Made by a program: the position numbers and the translations under genes. This document shows positions 32,501 to 42,700 of a stretch of 64,000 bases of DNA, in pieces; within the stretch, counting starts at the first letter, position 1, and each line of letters opens with the position of its first letter. Below the pieces are notes generated by a model. That model worked only from the letters and a program-made list of their open reading frames with translations. It made no database searches and had not been told where the DNA came from. The DNA comes from Rouxiella sp. S1S-2 (GTDB lineage Bacteria > Pseudomonadota > Gammaproteobacteria > Enterobacterales > Enterobacteriaceae): positions 3,534,001 to 3,598,000 of the forward strand of contig NZ_WFKL01000001.1 in NCBI RefSeq assembly GCF_009208105.1. Direction: 5' to 3'.

Positions 32501-33931
32501 CTGAAATTGCTGATGCTGAAACGAATAACCAGGAGTATTCCCTGTACGCATCAGTACATGATTGCTGACGAGCACATCAAGTACAATTTCTGGTTGGGGT
32601 TTGATTGCTATCTGCCCGCTGTCCACCAGCAAAGTTGCCGTGTCGGATATCGATTTCCGTGCACTAAAGTCAACAATAGTTGAGTTAACTACCCGCGTGG
32701 CAACTTCAGCTAGCCCTTTCATGTAGTCTTGCTGAAATCCATAAGTACCGGAATACAACGCTTCGGCATGACTTGCTTCCTTTTCATGCGCCTCAACAAA
32801 ATGCCGAAGTATTTGTTCTTTTGTTGTCGGAACCGGGGCGTTTTCTGGAAGTGAGGTCAACGCCATCAGATAGAGAGGTATTGTTACAAGTTCACGTAGG
32901 CCAGCGGTACGCCAGGCTTGATCCAAGATCCTTTTGCCATAATTCCCGCGTAAGGCAACTGCGATCTGGATTTGCTGATCCTGATTAAGCGGTAAAAGTG
33001 TTACATGTGTTCCTTCAAAAGGAATGTCCCGAGATTGCTTACGCGTCGAGATGATAAAGCTAAGTTCAGGCAGCTCTGCTTTGAGTCTGGTGATTTGAGT
33101 TCGAGCACGGGTACGTGCGCTAGCATCCAATTCGTTCCAACCATCAAGTAGTAATACAACACCAGGGTGATTAGCGACCTTACGCAAGTCATCCTCTGAA
33201 ACATCTCGGAAAGCGGGTCGTTTAAGAATAGAGTCGAGGATCGTCGTATTTTCGGTAGCCCAATCCCCCAGCGACACGACAAGAGGCGTACCAAGGTTTG
33301 TAGCCAACATACTTTCCGCTATCTGGAAAAGCGTTGTGGTTTTACCCATTCCTGGCCCGGCGACAAGAATTAAATCATCCAGCCTTATAGCCATCCCTGC
33401 GATCGCACTGGTTATTACTGGCTCATCTAAACCTTGAATATCTAACATGAGAGCCACAGGCGAACCTGGCCATTTATGGGTTCGACGGAATACCTCGAGA
33501 TCATTTACGGCAGCAACCTGAGCCCGCATCACTACCTCTGTATCTGTACACCCTCCAGTACCACGAACCACATCGCTATGCAGTACCCTCTTCCATGCTT
33601 CTATTTCTGCCTCTCGTTTCCACTTGAGCAGTTTCTCTACGGTAAACTCTGGATCGCTTGAATCGATTGCTTTACCGTGATCGCGGCACATCCACATACC
33701 GTTCTTGGCAGAAGATCGCTCCTCCGGTGACATATTCCCGTCATAGCGAGGCCCACCCGGCGCAGCAGCACATATATGTGCTGCTGTACCGATGTTGATT
33801 TCACTTTCCCCATCTGACGTTGCGCCTACTGTCCACTTACGGCACATAGGGAATGAGCATAACCATCCAACACGCTTCGCGATCTGGAGTTTGGTTCGCT
33901 CAGAGAAATCATCTCGATTATTCTTGGCCAT
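29591..33931 (-). CDS. HNH-NACHT NLR-like putative antiphage protein
   Basis: A 1446-residue protein. Residues 1-110 form an HNH-like zinc nuclease module with Cys/His pairs (GWLCSFPMCRKW, AAHICAAAPGGPRYDG, MWMCRDHGKAID). A NACHT-type STAND ATPase follows with Walker A VAGPGMGKTTTLFQ (about 190-203) and Walker B VVLLLDGWNELDA (about 258-270), then FIISTRKQSRD. The C-terminal ~950 residues are helical repeats, likely HEAT-like sensors. Bacterial NACHT proteins with nuclease effectors act in phage defence: ligand binding by the repeats would trigger oligomerisation and DNA cleavage. Start follows GAGGGTGC. The gene lies next to a second STAND gene and mobile-element debris. Domain order is seen; defence is inferred. 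Confidence 0.82.
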   Translation of the reverse strand: MAKNNRDDFSERTKLQIAKRVGWLCSFPMCRKWTVGATSDGESEINIGTAAHICAAAPGGPRYDGNMSPEERSSAKNGMWMCRDHGKAIDSSDPEFTVEKLLKWKREAEIEAWKRVLHSDVVRGTGGCTDTEVVMRAQVAAVNDLEVFRRTHKWPGSPVALMLDIQGLDEPVITSAIAGMAIRLDDLILVAGPGMGKTTTLFQIAESMLATNLGTPLVVSLGDWATENTTILDSILKRPAFRDVSEDDLRKVANHPGVVLLLDGWNELDASARTRARTQITRLKAELPELSFIISTRKQSRDIPFEGTHVTLLPLNQDQQIQIAVALRGNYGKRILDQAWRTAGLRELVTIPLYLMALTSLPENAPVPTTKEQILRHFVEAHEKEASHAEALYSGTYGFQQDYMKGLAEVATRVVNSTIVDFSARKSISDTATLLVDSGQIAIKPQPEIVLDVLVSNHVLMRTGNTPGYSFQHQQFQEWYASHLVERRLIADINARETREALKAEVFNYPRWEEAILFAIERMAYGDAELQVICSKAIIAAFEVDPILAAEMIFRSTEDVWSQISTVIQNLVAHWHAPGTVDRAVRFMITSGRPEFLDYVWPLISDEDEQISLHALRNCRIFRTSIFGQAAGEIINTLSPRMRSLLLSEIASRSGIDGLDLAVSIAKNDPDSQVQVSVIDALVFRRADLHVAEMLQEVNSTILDLIVSKGVADEIQDENVREILATAHKRQEMQAVSPSNRLRALIATENTEDDCAELVGIISTMEIESNEEQLIDKLHRSYPQTVAEGLLERVRAGRALCTSVGGILASARFTLEDEMLVNLVLVNPEDYDARANAAASVLGPGAVGHLIDVLADLELCNQAEGKYEEAKWKRYQGLRTRIGSTQGSSLVEAILKRAVPAEDRLIELFTDLLLSHPNGEESYSRSFDADTVLVIQRLFEEWANRMLASEKAKRRVKARVAMLASLAPSVKQLPLLKQLLDDNLQRYREFRKEAETAGWRPCEAVNEARTPMLSEYQSAFQAIQSPETTAIMQTYLCDKYFGALAARVLAEQWRTLNAPSRGKRFLSGVDFSNVKAKHMVLAHSPDETSLEAEAIFNAIDQLITQDATSEQKQLAVELGIIASQLPHGRRDDVIKTLIAVAPRQIRADLLTSIVLSGDGIDTKVVVESTVELIEEAIAEPWILSEGQGYQLKAWLRLLPFMKEPEEALSVIRSLPASYRDPYFLEEMVRGFCHSPSPYAEDALFKLAEENTSLYANYHWRTTALRLETLSSVRRIIDLTAQGVFESRSSDNWHFETILGNQLEIHSGLRAYIYGLLIDGPISPGLEALTRIIAQSPDEEGVLLLLNFERSLNRRFMDWRTINKMITQDIPSETWQGTFEIVPVPAGSLRMKLFELVTDGGPDDVAAYWMRKIDCSRDEYGIPEDEPRHPDIASGRPWPVSLPLLDV

Positions 33932-34053
33932 GCACCCTCAGCAAACACTATGAATATTTACCAAGAAATATATCTGAATCCAAAGCTCATTGGGAAATTA
34001 TTCAGTCCGTTGATGTGATAAATAACCAATTAATTTTAATCAATTTCAATTAG

Positions 34054-35119
34054 ATAGATGACGAGAATTATGATTTCCAAAGAAGCAATCAGAAGCTGGT
34101 AGCGATTCGTTCAAGGAATTAATGTCAGACATTGGCAATACACACATTCATCTCCTCATATCATTGATAATTTTGGGTTTAACGGTATGTTCGACATCAA
34201 TAACCACACTTAATGAATGGCTATATAATTAGCATCATCTATAGCGGAGATACTCAATGAACGTAATCAGGTTTCTGGAACAGCGTACTAAATTTATCCA
34301 CTAACTGTACCCTGTTTCAGTAGTTCCCTTCATTGAGCGTATAGGGCTGATCGAGGCTGAAGAGACACCGTTTGAACCTCCCTATAGCGAAAATAGCGAG
34401 CCTGCGTTCCTGGAGGATTGGCAGGAGGCATAAAAATTTCCTTCTGTTTCTCGGTCAAACGTGTGTGTCAAGGCTAGCTGGTGCTTCGCACCTCTATAGT
34501 TACGTGGCAGCAGAAGGTTTAGATCAAACGCGAGCCAAGTGAAAAGAAAAAGATGTTTAAAAATCGGGGGTGGCTCCTGGGTTATCAGACAGTGTTTGCG
34601 GAAAAACTTGGGGGTACGTTTTGTAGACAGTGGTGTGAACATCGCTATGCTGAACAACTCGTTTTGGCGCAAAATCAGATGCAGCACTCTAAGACTTTAT
34701 TGCGTATCACACCAATATACGCACCGAGTGCTCTGGTTAAACATCTAAATCCTTTTTTCCTTAGCGACCATGAACGCGTACTACTCATTGATATTGAGAT
34801 CAAAGGCAGTAATATAGATAACATGTAGTTGCTGAGAAACACGCTGTATGTTAATAGCCAGAAGCTCGAAACAGTATTTTCAAAGGTCAGAAAATTCTCC
34901 ACCTGGTTCGATAGAGCGTACCCTTTGCGGTTGTCCCCCCGCAAAGGGCAAAAATAACAACCTGCTATAAATGCTTAAGATTAACAAAATCCCCCTGTCA
35001 ATTATCACCAATGGTGAGAATTTGATCCGTAAGCAAAACATTTTCAATGTGTCGATCCCGATAAATCACACAAAAATCCATGCATTAGGCATGGATAGGC
35101 TGCACTGCTTTGCTACATA
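34054..35119. other. Intergenic gap between two large STAND genes
   Basis: About 1.07 kb without an intact gene. It contains a broken small gene (34257-34433) and then a stretch with short open frames that lack recognisable domains or ribosome sites, of which the longest (34553-34828, plus strand) is unconvincing. Likely debris of earlier insertions. Confidence 0.6.
34257..34433 (+). pseudogene. Broken small defence-island-type gene (in-frame stop)
   Basis: AGCGGAGATACTCA precedes an ATG that reads MNVIRFLEQRTKFIH then a TAA stop, after which the same frame continues for 42 codons with SVVPFIERIGLIEAEETPF and PPYSENSEPAFLEDWQEA before a final TAA. The tail pattern (PPYSEDGEPPFL-type) is one I recall from small proteins of unknown function common in accessory islands, whose intact forms are longer. 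Truncated and interrupted here, so inactive. Confidence 0.6.
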
Positions 35120-38100
35120 TCAGAGCCACGGCCATTGAGTTTGCTTCATGGTTTTAGTCCAAAAAAGTGAATCTTTTAGCTTTGTTCGTCGCTTCTTGCT
35201 CGCTGAGTTAAGCAGATCCATATTCAGATCCCAGTATTTGCGTAAAGATAATTTAAGTACTTTCAAGCGGCATCGCTTTAGCCACAATCTCGCTCTTTTA
35301 TCCATAGTTGCCCCCAATAGCAAGTGTGCAGCGATTGCCTCACTATCGGTAGTCGCCTGGATATAACAGTTGAACCAGTGTCGGGCCCAGCGATTTCGCT
35401 CGAAATTTTGGCGGCTGGTTATGTATACGTCTTCCAGCCAACCACCACATGGTATTCGCTTTTCGACCTCCCCCCAAGCAAGCTCCACTCTTTGACTTTC
35501 GTTGGCAAAACCCAGTAGTGTAGCGGACATTGCCAGTGACTCTGTATCTCCAGAACTCACAAGCTCAAGTACCTTGTCTACCAACCATGCCGTTTGCCCA
35601 TGATCTTCAATCTGATTCAAAAGATCGGCAATATCCTGATCGTTAACAACATCCATAAGGGCTTTATTGCGAGCCACATCAGCTATATCGTTCAAAGCTA
35701 TAAACGGCAGGCAAGCCATGCCCGTTATTTTGAAAGAGTCATCTTTCATTGCCTTTTTGAAGTTGTCCCAAAGTATCAATCCCAATTCGGGGCGTCGGCT
35801 CATCAATGCTTCCGCCATCACAAGCAATGGAAACGCAGCCATTAAGTCGACGCTGGATACTCTAATCTCATTCTTAATCTTCTGCTCCAACCAACACCAG
35901 AAGTCCTCATCTACACGGTCAAGCAACGTGGCAACTGCAGGCTTATGATTAATCAGAGGGTCAATATTTATACTTCTTCCGGGTGAGTGAAGCCCGTCAA
36001 TTGCACCTCGGATATAATTCTCATAGCTTCGAATAGCATCTGGATTATCTGGCTCACGTTGCAACCAAAACGCCATAATTTCCTTATCGGCCCGCTCCAA
36101 CAGCTCAGGGCGCTTAAGAGCCATGCTTGCATTCAACAAGGCAACAGATCGATTGTAGCGTTGCTTTCTGTCGGTAACGTTGTTAGCCGTCCAATTGCTG
36201 TTTGCAATAATATTGTAGACAACGGGATTAGTGGAGTAAGCGGAAAGCCCAATAGCCAACTCTGCAATTTCCTCATCTACATGACAAAGCAATGCAGGGA
36301 GCTCCGACCACCCATCGATCGAGCTACTATCGGCAAACTCTTCGAACAACATGAGCCAACTCAGTACCGTCTCGCGGTTACTTTCAATCTCAAATCGCCC
36401 AAGGATCGACCTAATGTCATCTTGAGTAAAATTTAACAGATCAATATTGATGCTACCCATTAGCCTCCGATCGCACGCTTCCTTTAGTAAAAACTCCAGT
36501 TGCGCCAATCCATTACGGCTAGCAAGTTGCAGATCCAGACGTCTGGCGTGCCACCAGTTGAGCTCCTTATGTATTTCAGGAGAATTTTCCTTTAGGACAA
36601 AATCGATCCCTGCTTCAAGTACATTGCGTTCATCATCGTTCAATATTGTCAGGAAACCGCGCATTTGCCTCAAAAGCTGTCGAAGAGGTACAGCTGTCAT
36701 TCTTTCAGCGCCAGTAACCCTCTCACCAACAACCTCGCGTAGCCGGTTCGGATTGGTTCTCGCCAGAATCAGCAATTTGCGACTTGAGGTAACATCAACA
36801 TCAAAATCAGCAGGACGAATGTGCTCGGTGTCTTTGATCTTATCGGGATCAACATCAACCCTAGGGTTAAGAATGTCATCTTCTGGCATTATAGGGCGTC
36901 GACCCGACGTATTGCTAATGGGCCCTACTGATGTATTTAGTTGCCGGCGCTTGTTTTCAGATTGTGGATCGGCGAGAGCTTCAAGAAGCCAGCGCGCAGC
37001 GTCAAGCGCTAGCTGATGCCCGGTCTCGTGCAGTCTGTCGACAAGGTCTAACATCTTATTACGTGTTTCCACCGAATCCATACGATTAAGCCGCAACATC
37101 CAGGCCAGCTCATCAAAATGACTGTTACTGCCCATCACCGCCCGCGAAATACCCCAGGCAGCGATTGCTTCGATGAAGCGAGCCCGCGGCAATAATGAGA
37201 TGATGCCGAAGACACGATGACTGAGCCAACTCGGGTTACCGGGACCGCAAAGTTCTATCGCCGGAAAAGCTTCGCGCCCCTCAAATTGCTGCCATGCATC
37301 TAGGTTTGCGGCTGTCTTTTCTTGCCGTCGCAGCGAATTTGGCGACGTCTGATCAATACGTCCCAAGACGGTACCTTGTAGCGGGTCACTCCAGAGCAAA
37401 CCAAGCCAATATGTGATTTTAGCCTCGATCAACGGTGCGACAGCCTCGAACTGATAAGCGTTAGCCAGTCCCTTGATCATAATTTCATCTTTTACGATTG
37501 AACCAGAGCTCTCCCCGAGCCAAATCTCCTCTACGATTTGCAGGACTAGTTCAACATCAAGCCCGATGATTCGCCAAAAAGCTTCAAAATCGAGACTCGA
37601 GAAATTCTGCTCGGATATCCATCGGCTAAGCAGTGCCCGTCGAACCTGACGTGAGACAGTATTGTCGAGCAAGGCTGTAGTGACAGCTGCTCTGAGTATT
37701 TTCACGCCAAGGCTCTGCCCACTAAAGGGGTCGATATGTTCAGCGATAATATCGTTGGCTGTGGCATTCCCATCAGTTGGTTTCAGATGGTGGACCAAAG
37801 CCATCCCCAACGCGAATGGTATCAGTGTGGGATTGACTTGGAACCGGTTGGCTTGTCCAGTGGGAACAAGCCATTGTCCAGAAATCAGTTCAGCAACCGT
37901 TGATAGCAGATCTGCTCGATCTTTACCGCTGTCTCGCCCCAACTGTTCAATAACACTATGCCGGGTAAGGCTTGTATTATCGATTGAGCTACGCAACTGC
38001 ATGCCGAGTTCCGTAATAAACATTTGAAACTCGGCATCGCTTATCGCCAACTGTGCGCCACGCAACTCAATACGATGTTTCCAGTCTTCGAATGCAAGCC

Positions 38101-39448
38101 GTTCCGGCGTGATGTCACCACTCGCAATCAATTCCTGCTGTAGCTCAATCGCCAAAGCTGACAAGCGCGGAACCTTCATCAACGAAAGCATGGCGGTGCT
38201 AAAGTTCTCTCTGCTTAAATCATGTTCCTTGAGCAACGCATCAAGTTCACTGTCGTCAAAACGGTCTACCCGAATTTCGCTTGGTCTTGGGATCAAGGAC
38301 CCGAGTTTTTGCAAATCATTCCAGTGGTCGGGCCAACAACTCATCAGAATAGAGATGCGATGGTTCCACTTGTCATCGAAAGCAGGCTGAATGAGGTCTG
38401 CCCAATCTTTTTTTTGCCAGTACTGATTTAATCCATCAATCATCAGCAAGATCTGTGGCCCGTCCGTTCTAAGCTTTACCCATTGCGCTATTCGACGTTG
38501 CCAGAACTGAACGCTGCCATGGCTAAGACGCTTTTCAAGAAACTGTGCAATTAATTCACTGAGCGAACCCTGCCCAACCTCCTTTGCAGGTACAAAAAGA
38601 GTCAAGGGAAGATCAGCCGCGGCGTTGATCCGTGCGTGCCACCATGACAAAAATAGCCAAGTCTTGCCCAGCCCTTCATCCCCAAGCAGCACTGAGGGCC
38701 TACCTGATGTAACCCATTGATCAAGTTGCACTTCATATCTAGGACGAGGAATTCTAGCGCGACCTGGATCGAGTACATCATTGAACTTCCCCCCGAGTCT
38801 GCTGGCGGCATTACGGTCATTGCTCAGACCAGTAAGCATCCATTGCTTCATTGCCTCAGTCGCAGCTGCATAGCCGATATCAGGAGCAGTTAGCCGGCAC
38901 TGGAGGCGATCTGCTGCAGCAAGAAATTCTGGGTGGGATCGGATAGCCGCGGTTATTTCATTGATGTTATCAATACCGTTAAGGTGTCGGTTGAGCGCAG
39001 TTTTGGCCTGGATACACAGGACAGCAAGGTCGGGAAGTTGCCCCGGTTCGGCGGGCCAGTCGAGTATCAGTACGGTGATACCAAGCCCCTTCCCTACTAG
39101 CGTTAGCTCTTCGTTATCGGTAGCACTGATTGCTCTTGTTGCTGCAAGTATCCAAAGATCCGTTCCATTCTCGCTACGACTTGTTTCAAAAAGCTTGGCC
39201 TTTAGAGCATCCACTTTTAGGGTTGTGTTTTCTCCGTAACGTTTTGCTTCAAGAGCAACTTCGAAGAGGTTTAAACCAAGCGAGCGAACATCCGATCCGC
39301 CTTGCGGCCCAGACTTAGCAAGTCCAAAATTAAGTTTAGTCACTTCGACCAATATGTCGCGAAGCAATCCTTCAAAACCAAGCGAACCAGCAGGGTCTAA
39401 TGAACGCAAGGCCTTAGCCAATTGTGACTTGGCATCATTAAATTCCAT
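35120..39448 (-). CDS. PD-(D/E)XK nuclease-STAND ATPase, putative defence protein
   Basis: A 1442-residue protein. Residues 15-75 carry a restriction-enzyme-like core (GFEGLLRDILVEVTKLNFG, then GGSDVRSLGLNLFEVALEAK) with the Asp and E-x-K arrangement of Mrr-like nucleases. A STAND-type NTPase follows with Walker A VLLGDEGLGKTWLF (about 250-263) and Walker B ILLMIDGLNQYWQ (about 332-345), then ISILMSCWPDHW. About 1000 residues of helical repeats make up the rest. This is the layout of Avs4-type (Mrr-STAND) phage sensors, but I cannot confirm membership. The start at 39448 has GAGG seven bases upstream; the frame remains open to 39544 without support. Divergent from the 1226-residue gene, with which it may form one system. 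Confidence 0.8.
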   Translation of the reverse strand: MEFNDAKSQLAKALRSLDPAGSLGFEGLLRDILVEVTKLNFGLAKSGPQGGSDVRSLGLNLFEVALEAKRYGENTTLKVDALKAKLFETSRSENGTDLWILAATRAISATDNEELTLVGKGLGITVLILDWPAEPGQLPDLAVLCIQAKTALNRHLNGIDNINEITAAIRSHPEFLAAADRLQCRLTAPDIGYAAATEAMKQWMLTGLSNDRNAASRLGGKFNDVLDPGRARIPRPRYEVQLDQWVTSGRPSVLLGDEGLGKTWLFLSWWHARINAAADLPLTLFVPAKEVGQGSLSELIAQFLEKRLSHGSVQFWQRRIAQWVKLRTDGPQILLMIDGLNQYWQKKDWADLIQPAFDDKWNHRISILMSCWPDHWNDLQKLGSLIPRPSEIRVDRFDDSELDALLKEHDLSRENFSTAMLSLMKVPRLSALAIELQQELIASGDITPERLAFEDWKHRIELRGAQLAISDAEFQMFITELGMQLRSSIDNTSLTRHSVIEQLGRDSGKDRADLLSTVAELISGQWLVPTGQANRFQVNPTLIPFALGMALVHHLKPTDGNATANDIIAEHIDPFSGQSLGVKILRAAVTTALLDNTVSRQVRRALLSRWISEQNFSSLDFEAFWRIIGLDVELVLQIVEEIWLGESSGSIVKDEIMIKGLANAYQFEAVAPLIEAKITYWLGLLWSDPLQGTVLGRIDQTSPNSLRRQEKTAANLDAWQQFEGREAFPAIELCGPGNPSWLSHRVFGIISLLPRARFIEAIAAWGISRAVMGSNSHFDELAWMLRLNRMDSVETRNKMLDLVDRLHETGHQLALDAARWLLEALADPQSENKRRQLNTSVGPISNTSGRRPIMPEDDILNPRVDVDPDKIKDTEHIRPADFDVDVTSSRKLLILARTNPNRLREVVGERVTGAERMTAVPLRQLLRQMRGFLTILNDDERNVLEAGIDFVLKENSPEIHKELNWWHARRLDLQLASRNGLAQLEFLLKEACDRRLMGSINIDLLNFTQDDIRSILGRFEIESNRETVLSWLMLFEEFADSSSIDGWSELPALLCHVDEEIAELAIGLSAYSTNPVVYNIIANSNWTANNVTDRKQRYNRSVALLNASMALKRPELLERADKEIMAFWLQREPDNPDAIRSYENYIRGAIDGLHSPGRSINIDPLINHKPAVATLLDRVDEDFWCWLEQKIKNEIRVSSVDLMAAFPLLVMAEALMSRRPELGLILWDNFKKAMKDDSFKITGMACLPFIALNDIADVARNKALMDVVNDQDIADLLNQIEDHGQTAWLVDKVLELVSSGDTESLAMSATLLGFANESQRVELAWGEVEKRIPCGGWLEDVYITSRQNFERNRWARHWFNCYIQATTDSEAIAAHLLLGATMDKRARLWLKRCRLKVLKLSLRKYWDLNMDLLNSASKKRRTKLKDSLFWTKTMKQTQWPWL

Positions 39449-39768
39449 TCTTTGCCTCATGAAACGTTTTGAGTATCGCAGAACAATCAAGAATACAGCT
39501 ATAGAGATGAACGCCCGGCGTTGATAGCATCGATTTCCCATCATGAATGATGTTGCAGCACCAATCAGGATCCGTTCTCGATGTTCGCTTTAGCTTTGAG
39601 TTCAAATGATCAATGCAACACACTGGTTAAATCGCTATACGGGTGATTCATATTCTAGCGTTTTTCTCGGTCTCTCGGTGAGCTATGGGTCAACACTATA
39701 GAATCTTTGTTGGCAATGAATTGATAAGTCAGTTCCTTTTGGAAAATACTGTCTGAGTATCCACCATT
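39449..39768. promoter_or_regulatory. Divergent promoter region between the STAND and 1226-residue genes
   Basis: About 320 bp with no gene. It should hold the promoters of both large genes since they diverge from it. No clean -35/-10 pair or operator palindrome was identified by eye. Confidence 0.5.
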
Positions 39769-42700
39769 TTGCTGGATAACTTGACGCGTGAGTATGTGAG
39801 CCTTGTACTCAAGGATAAAATTGTGGAAGGATTTGAAGAAGTGCCCCCGTTAGACGGAATGTTTGCACCGTTAGATGTTCGCAGCGAGCTTAAACAGGCG
39901 TTCGTACGATGGCTGCCCAGACCCTACTACACCCGCGTCGCTCTTGGATCAGGAGAAAAGGTGAATGAGCTGGATCTGCTTAGCCTGTGCGAACATTGGC
40001 GCCTGGAGTATCCCGGAGAAGCGAAAGACCTGGCAAAAAGCTGGGACGAATCAGAAGAACGGAAGGCTGATGATGGTCCGTTTTTCAACGAACTCGTCCG
40101 CTTGGGCTGGGTTTTCTTTGATGGTGGCCGCTGGATCATGCAGGGAACCCCGCTGGGAACACTTTCTCTCATCAACTACCCGAGCCCGAGTACAAAAATC
40201 TTTCTTGAGGGTCTCAGCAAGCCCCGACTTATTGCAAAGACTGACCAGCAACCGACGGCAGTTCTTGCTCTCGCAAAGAAAATTCTGGCTGAGTTTTGGC
40301 TTGAGCAGTACGTTCCGATTGAAAATCCGGAGTGGTTCCTGAGTCGATTATGGGAGCGACTTTGCCCTGCCGAGCCTATTAATACTGAAAATAATGTGAC
40401 TTCATTGCAGGCGCCCGTGTCTGAAAATAGGGCTTCATTTAAAGCTGCCAATACTGACGCTGTAGACTGTGCTTTCCTCGAGTGGGCAGCTTGGTGCCAT
40501 GTCATTAGAGGTTATGGTAAATGGGAACGTCAATGGTCGCTCTCACAGCAGCGATTCTGTCGTGAGGCGGCGCACCGCGCCCTGGCTCGTCAAACGCTGT
40601 GGAACGGGTGGGACTGTGATCTTGCTCGTTATGTAAAGGTACTGCAGGAAACATATGCGATCCCTCTGAACCAACTGCGATTCGCAAGCAGTGCGGGAAA
40701 GGCGCCACCGCGTACCATAGTTGCAAGGGCCGGCTGGCTTGCAAGTCGCGAAGTCGAACACCTCATGATGGAGCGGCTCATGATGCAACGGCACGGTCCG
40801 AATACGGTCAACTTTGCGTTTGGTCTGCTATGTTCCGAACTTGAAAAGACCGATATTGGGCCAGGCATCATGGCTGCAGCTGAGGCAATTCTGTCTTACG
40901 CGGTGAATCATCCTATGGCTTTGTTGCAGCTCCGATTCCGTGTCGATTCCAATCCTGGGCTGCTGGTCGATATGCTTTTATACCGGCCAACTGCATGCCT
41001 AGCGGCCAAATGGACTATTGAGTGGCAGCCAAAATCGGGTCGCAACAATGATCTTAACAGAGGCCGTGAAGCTCAAACCAAAACATTTGCGGTGCAGGAT
41101 TCCCTGTCGGTCATTGCTTACCATTTAAACGCAAGTTCGATAAGTCTTGAGGAGTGCGCGTCTTTGATTACCTGGTGCTATACCAGTAGCACTGGCATGG
41201 GACGGGCCATTGCAGATCCCCGTCGGCCCGTTGGGCGCCAGCTTCTGGGGATATTCGCCAAGCAAAATGAACAAGTTCAATCTGAAGTGTTACGACACCT
41301 CGTGGACCAAGCTGCCTATGAGAACAATATACCCCGCGCGTGTTTTTCCGGTGTACTGGATGGGATGAATAGCCTCCCACTGGTGACGGAGGCTGCAATA
41401 AGGCCAGTTATTGCACTCTACTCAGTGTTTGCGCGCAAGCAGCGCCTAGATTGGACAGACGTTGCAGGGTTATCGTCAGACATGGCCGGGCGCCTCGTTG
41501 CAGCCGCGTTTGCGCAAGCCACTTCTGACCGTGATACATTTCTGATTCCATTTGACGGCATGGAGCTTATTCATGAGGCTTCGCGCGATGAGGAACCCAC
41601 TGTCCGCTCCTCTGTTGCCCGGACGATGAGAATACACATACGACTGCTCGCACGTGCTGTATCGGGCTGGCCTTACGAAACCTTACCTTCGGTGCTCTGC
41701 GAAGTCCTTAAAAAGCTTATTTCACGCAGTGTTATTGAGCATGATGAAAAAGGGAGAATTGGCGCCCTTACGGACAGGTATAGCCCCACACACTCTCAGA
41801 GTCGGGAAACGGGGTCACCTGCACAGGATCTTGCATCCGCGTGGAGTAAACTGGACAAAAGCAATCAGGGAGACTTGTTGCAGGTATTCGGACAATCTGA
41901 CGATCCCGTTTTTCTCGCCGAGCTTTGTCAGTTCCTGCCCACTACAGCAAAGCCCGGAATCAAAGCAAGATTGCGGCAACTCAAACCAGCTGAAGCATCG
42001 GTATTCTGGACCTGGCCCGAGCTACACCATCGTATTGAAACCTTATTGATTGCTGGGGAATATGAGCTTGCCCGGGAACATCTGGAGGATGTCAGGCAGG
42101 ACGTAGGTAAGGCACCCCAGCAGTACTGGCTTGCACTTTTTGCTCTGGAGTTACAACTGTTTTTAAAAGAGGAGAAATGGACTGCACTGGATAGCACGAC
42201 GATCCCCTCGAAGCTGGATGCGGCGACAGCACGGCAAGCCAATGATCAGCTTGACTTCTACAGAGCGACCTCGCAGCTTTTGCGCCCTGGTGGCGATCTT
42301 GCAAGTGCCCGGACTGAGCTGCAGCGTCTTTCATCACAACCGGGTGCAAGTTCGACATATAGAGATAACTATTTTGCTGTCGCTATTCAACAGATTATTG
42401 GACCCACTTCTCACCCGCTGAGTGGGGCGGACAAGTTGACCGGAGAACGTCTGCTTGGAGAAATTAACAACGCTGTTGCTGCTGATAACAAGCTTGCAAG
42501 TAATTCATTACTTGCCAATCGTGCATATCTCTTATTCGCCCTACAAAGGCCTGCAGCAGCCCTAGAAAGCGTAGCTAAACGTCGCAGTGAAGTGCGAAGC
42601 TCAGAGTTAGAAATGGTCGTCGTACTTGCAAAATACGAGATGGGGCATCAGGACGAGGCGATGGCAATTCTTGATACGGCCATTAAAGAATTCGAGACGG

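Noticed and set aside
34553..34828. 91-residue plus-strand gene between the STAND genes
   Set aside because: No clear ribosome site, no recognisable domain, overlaps open frames on the other strand. Probably debris.
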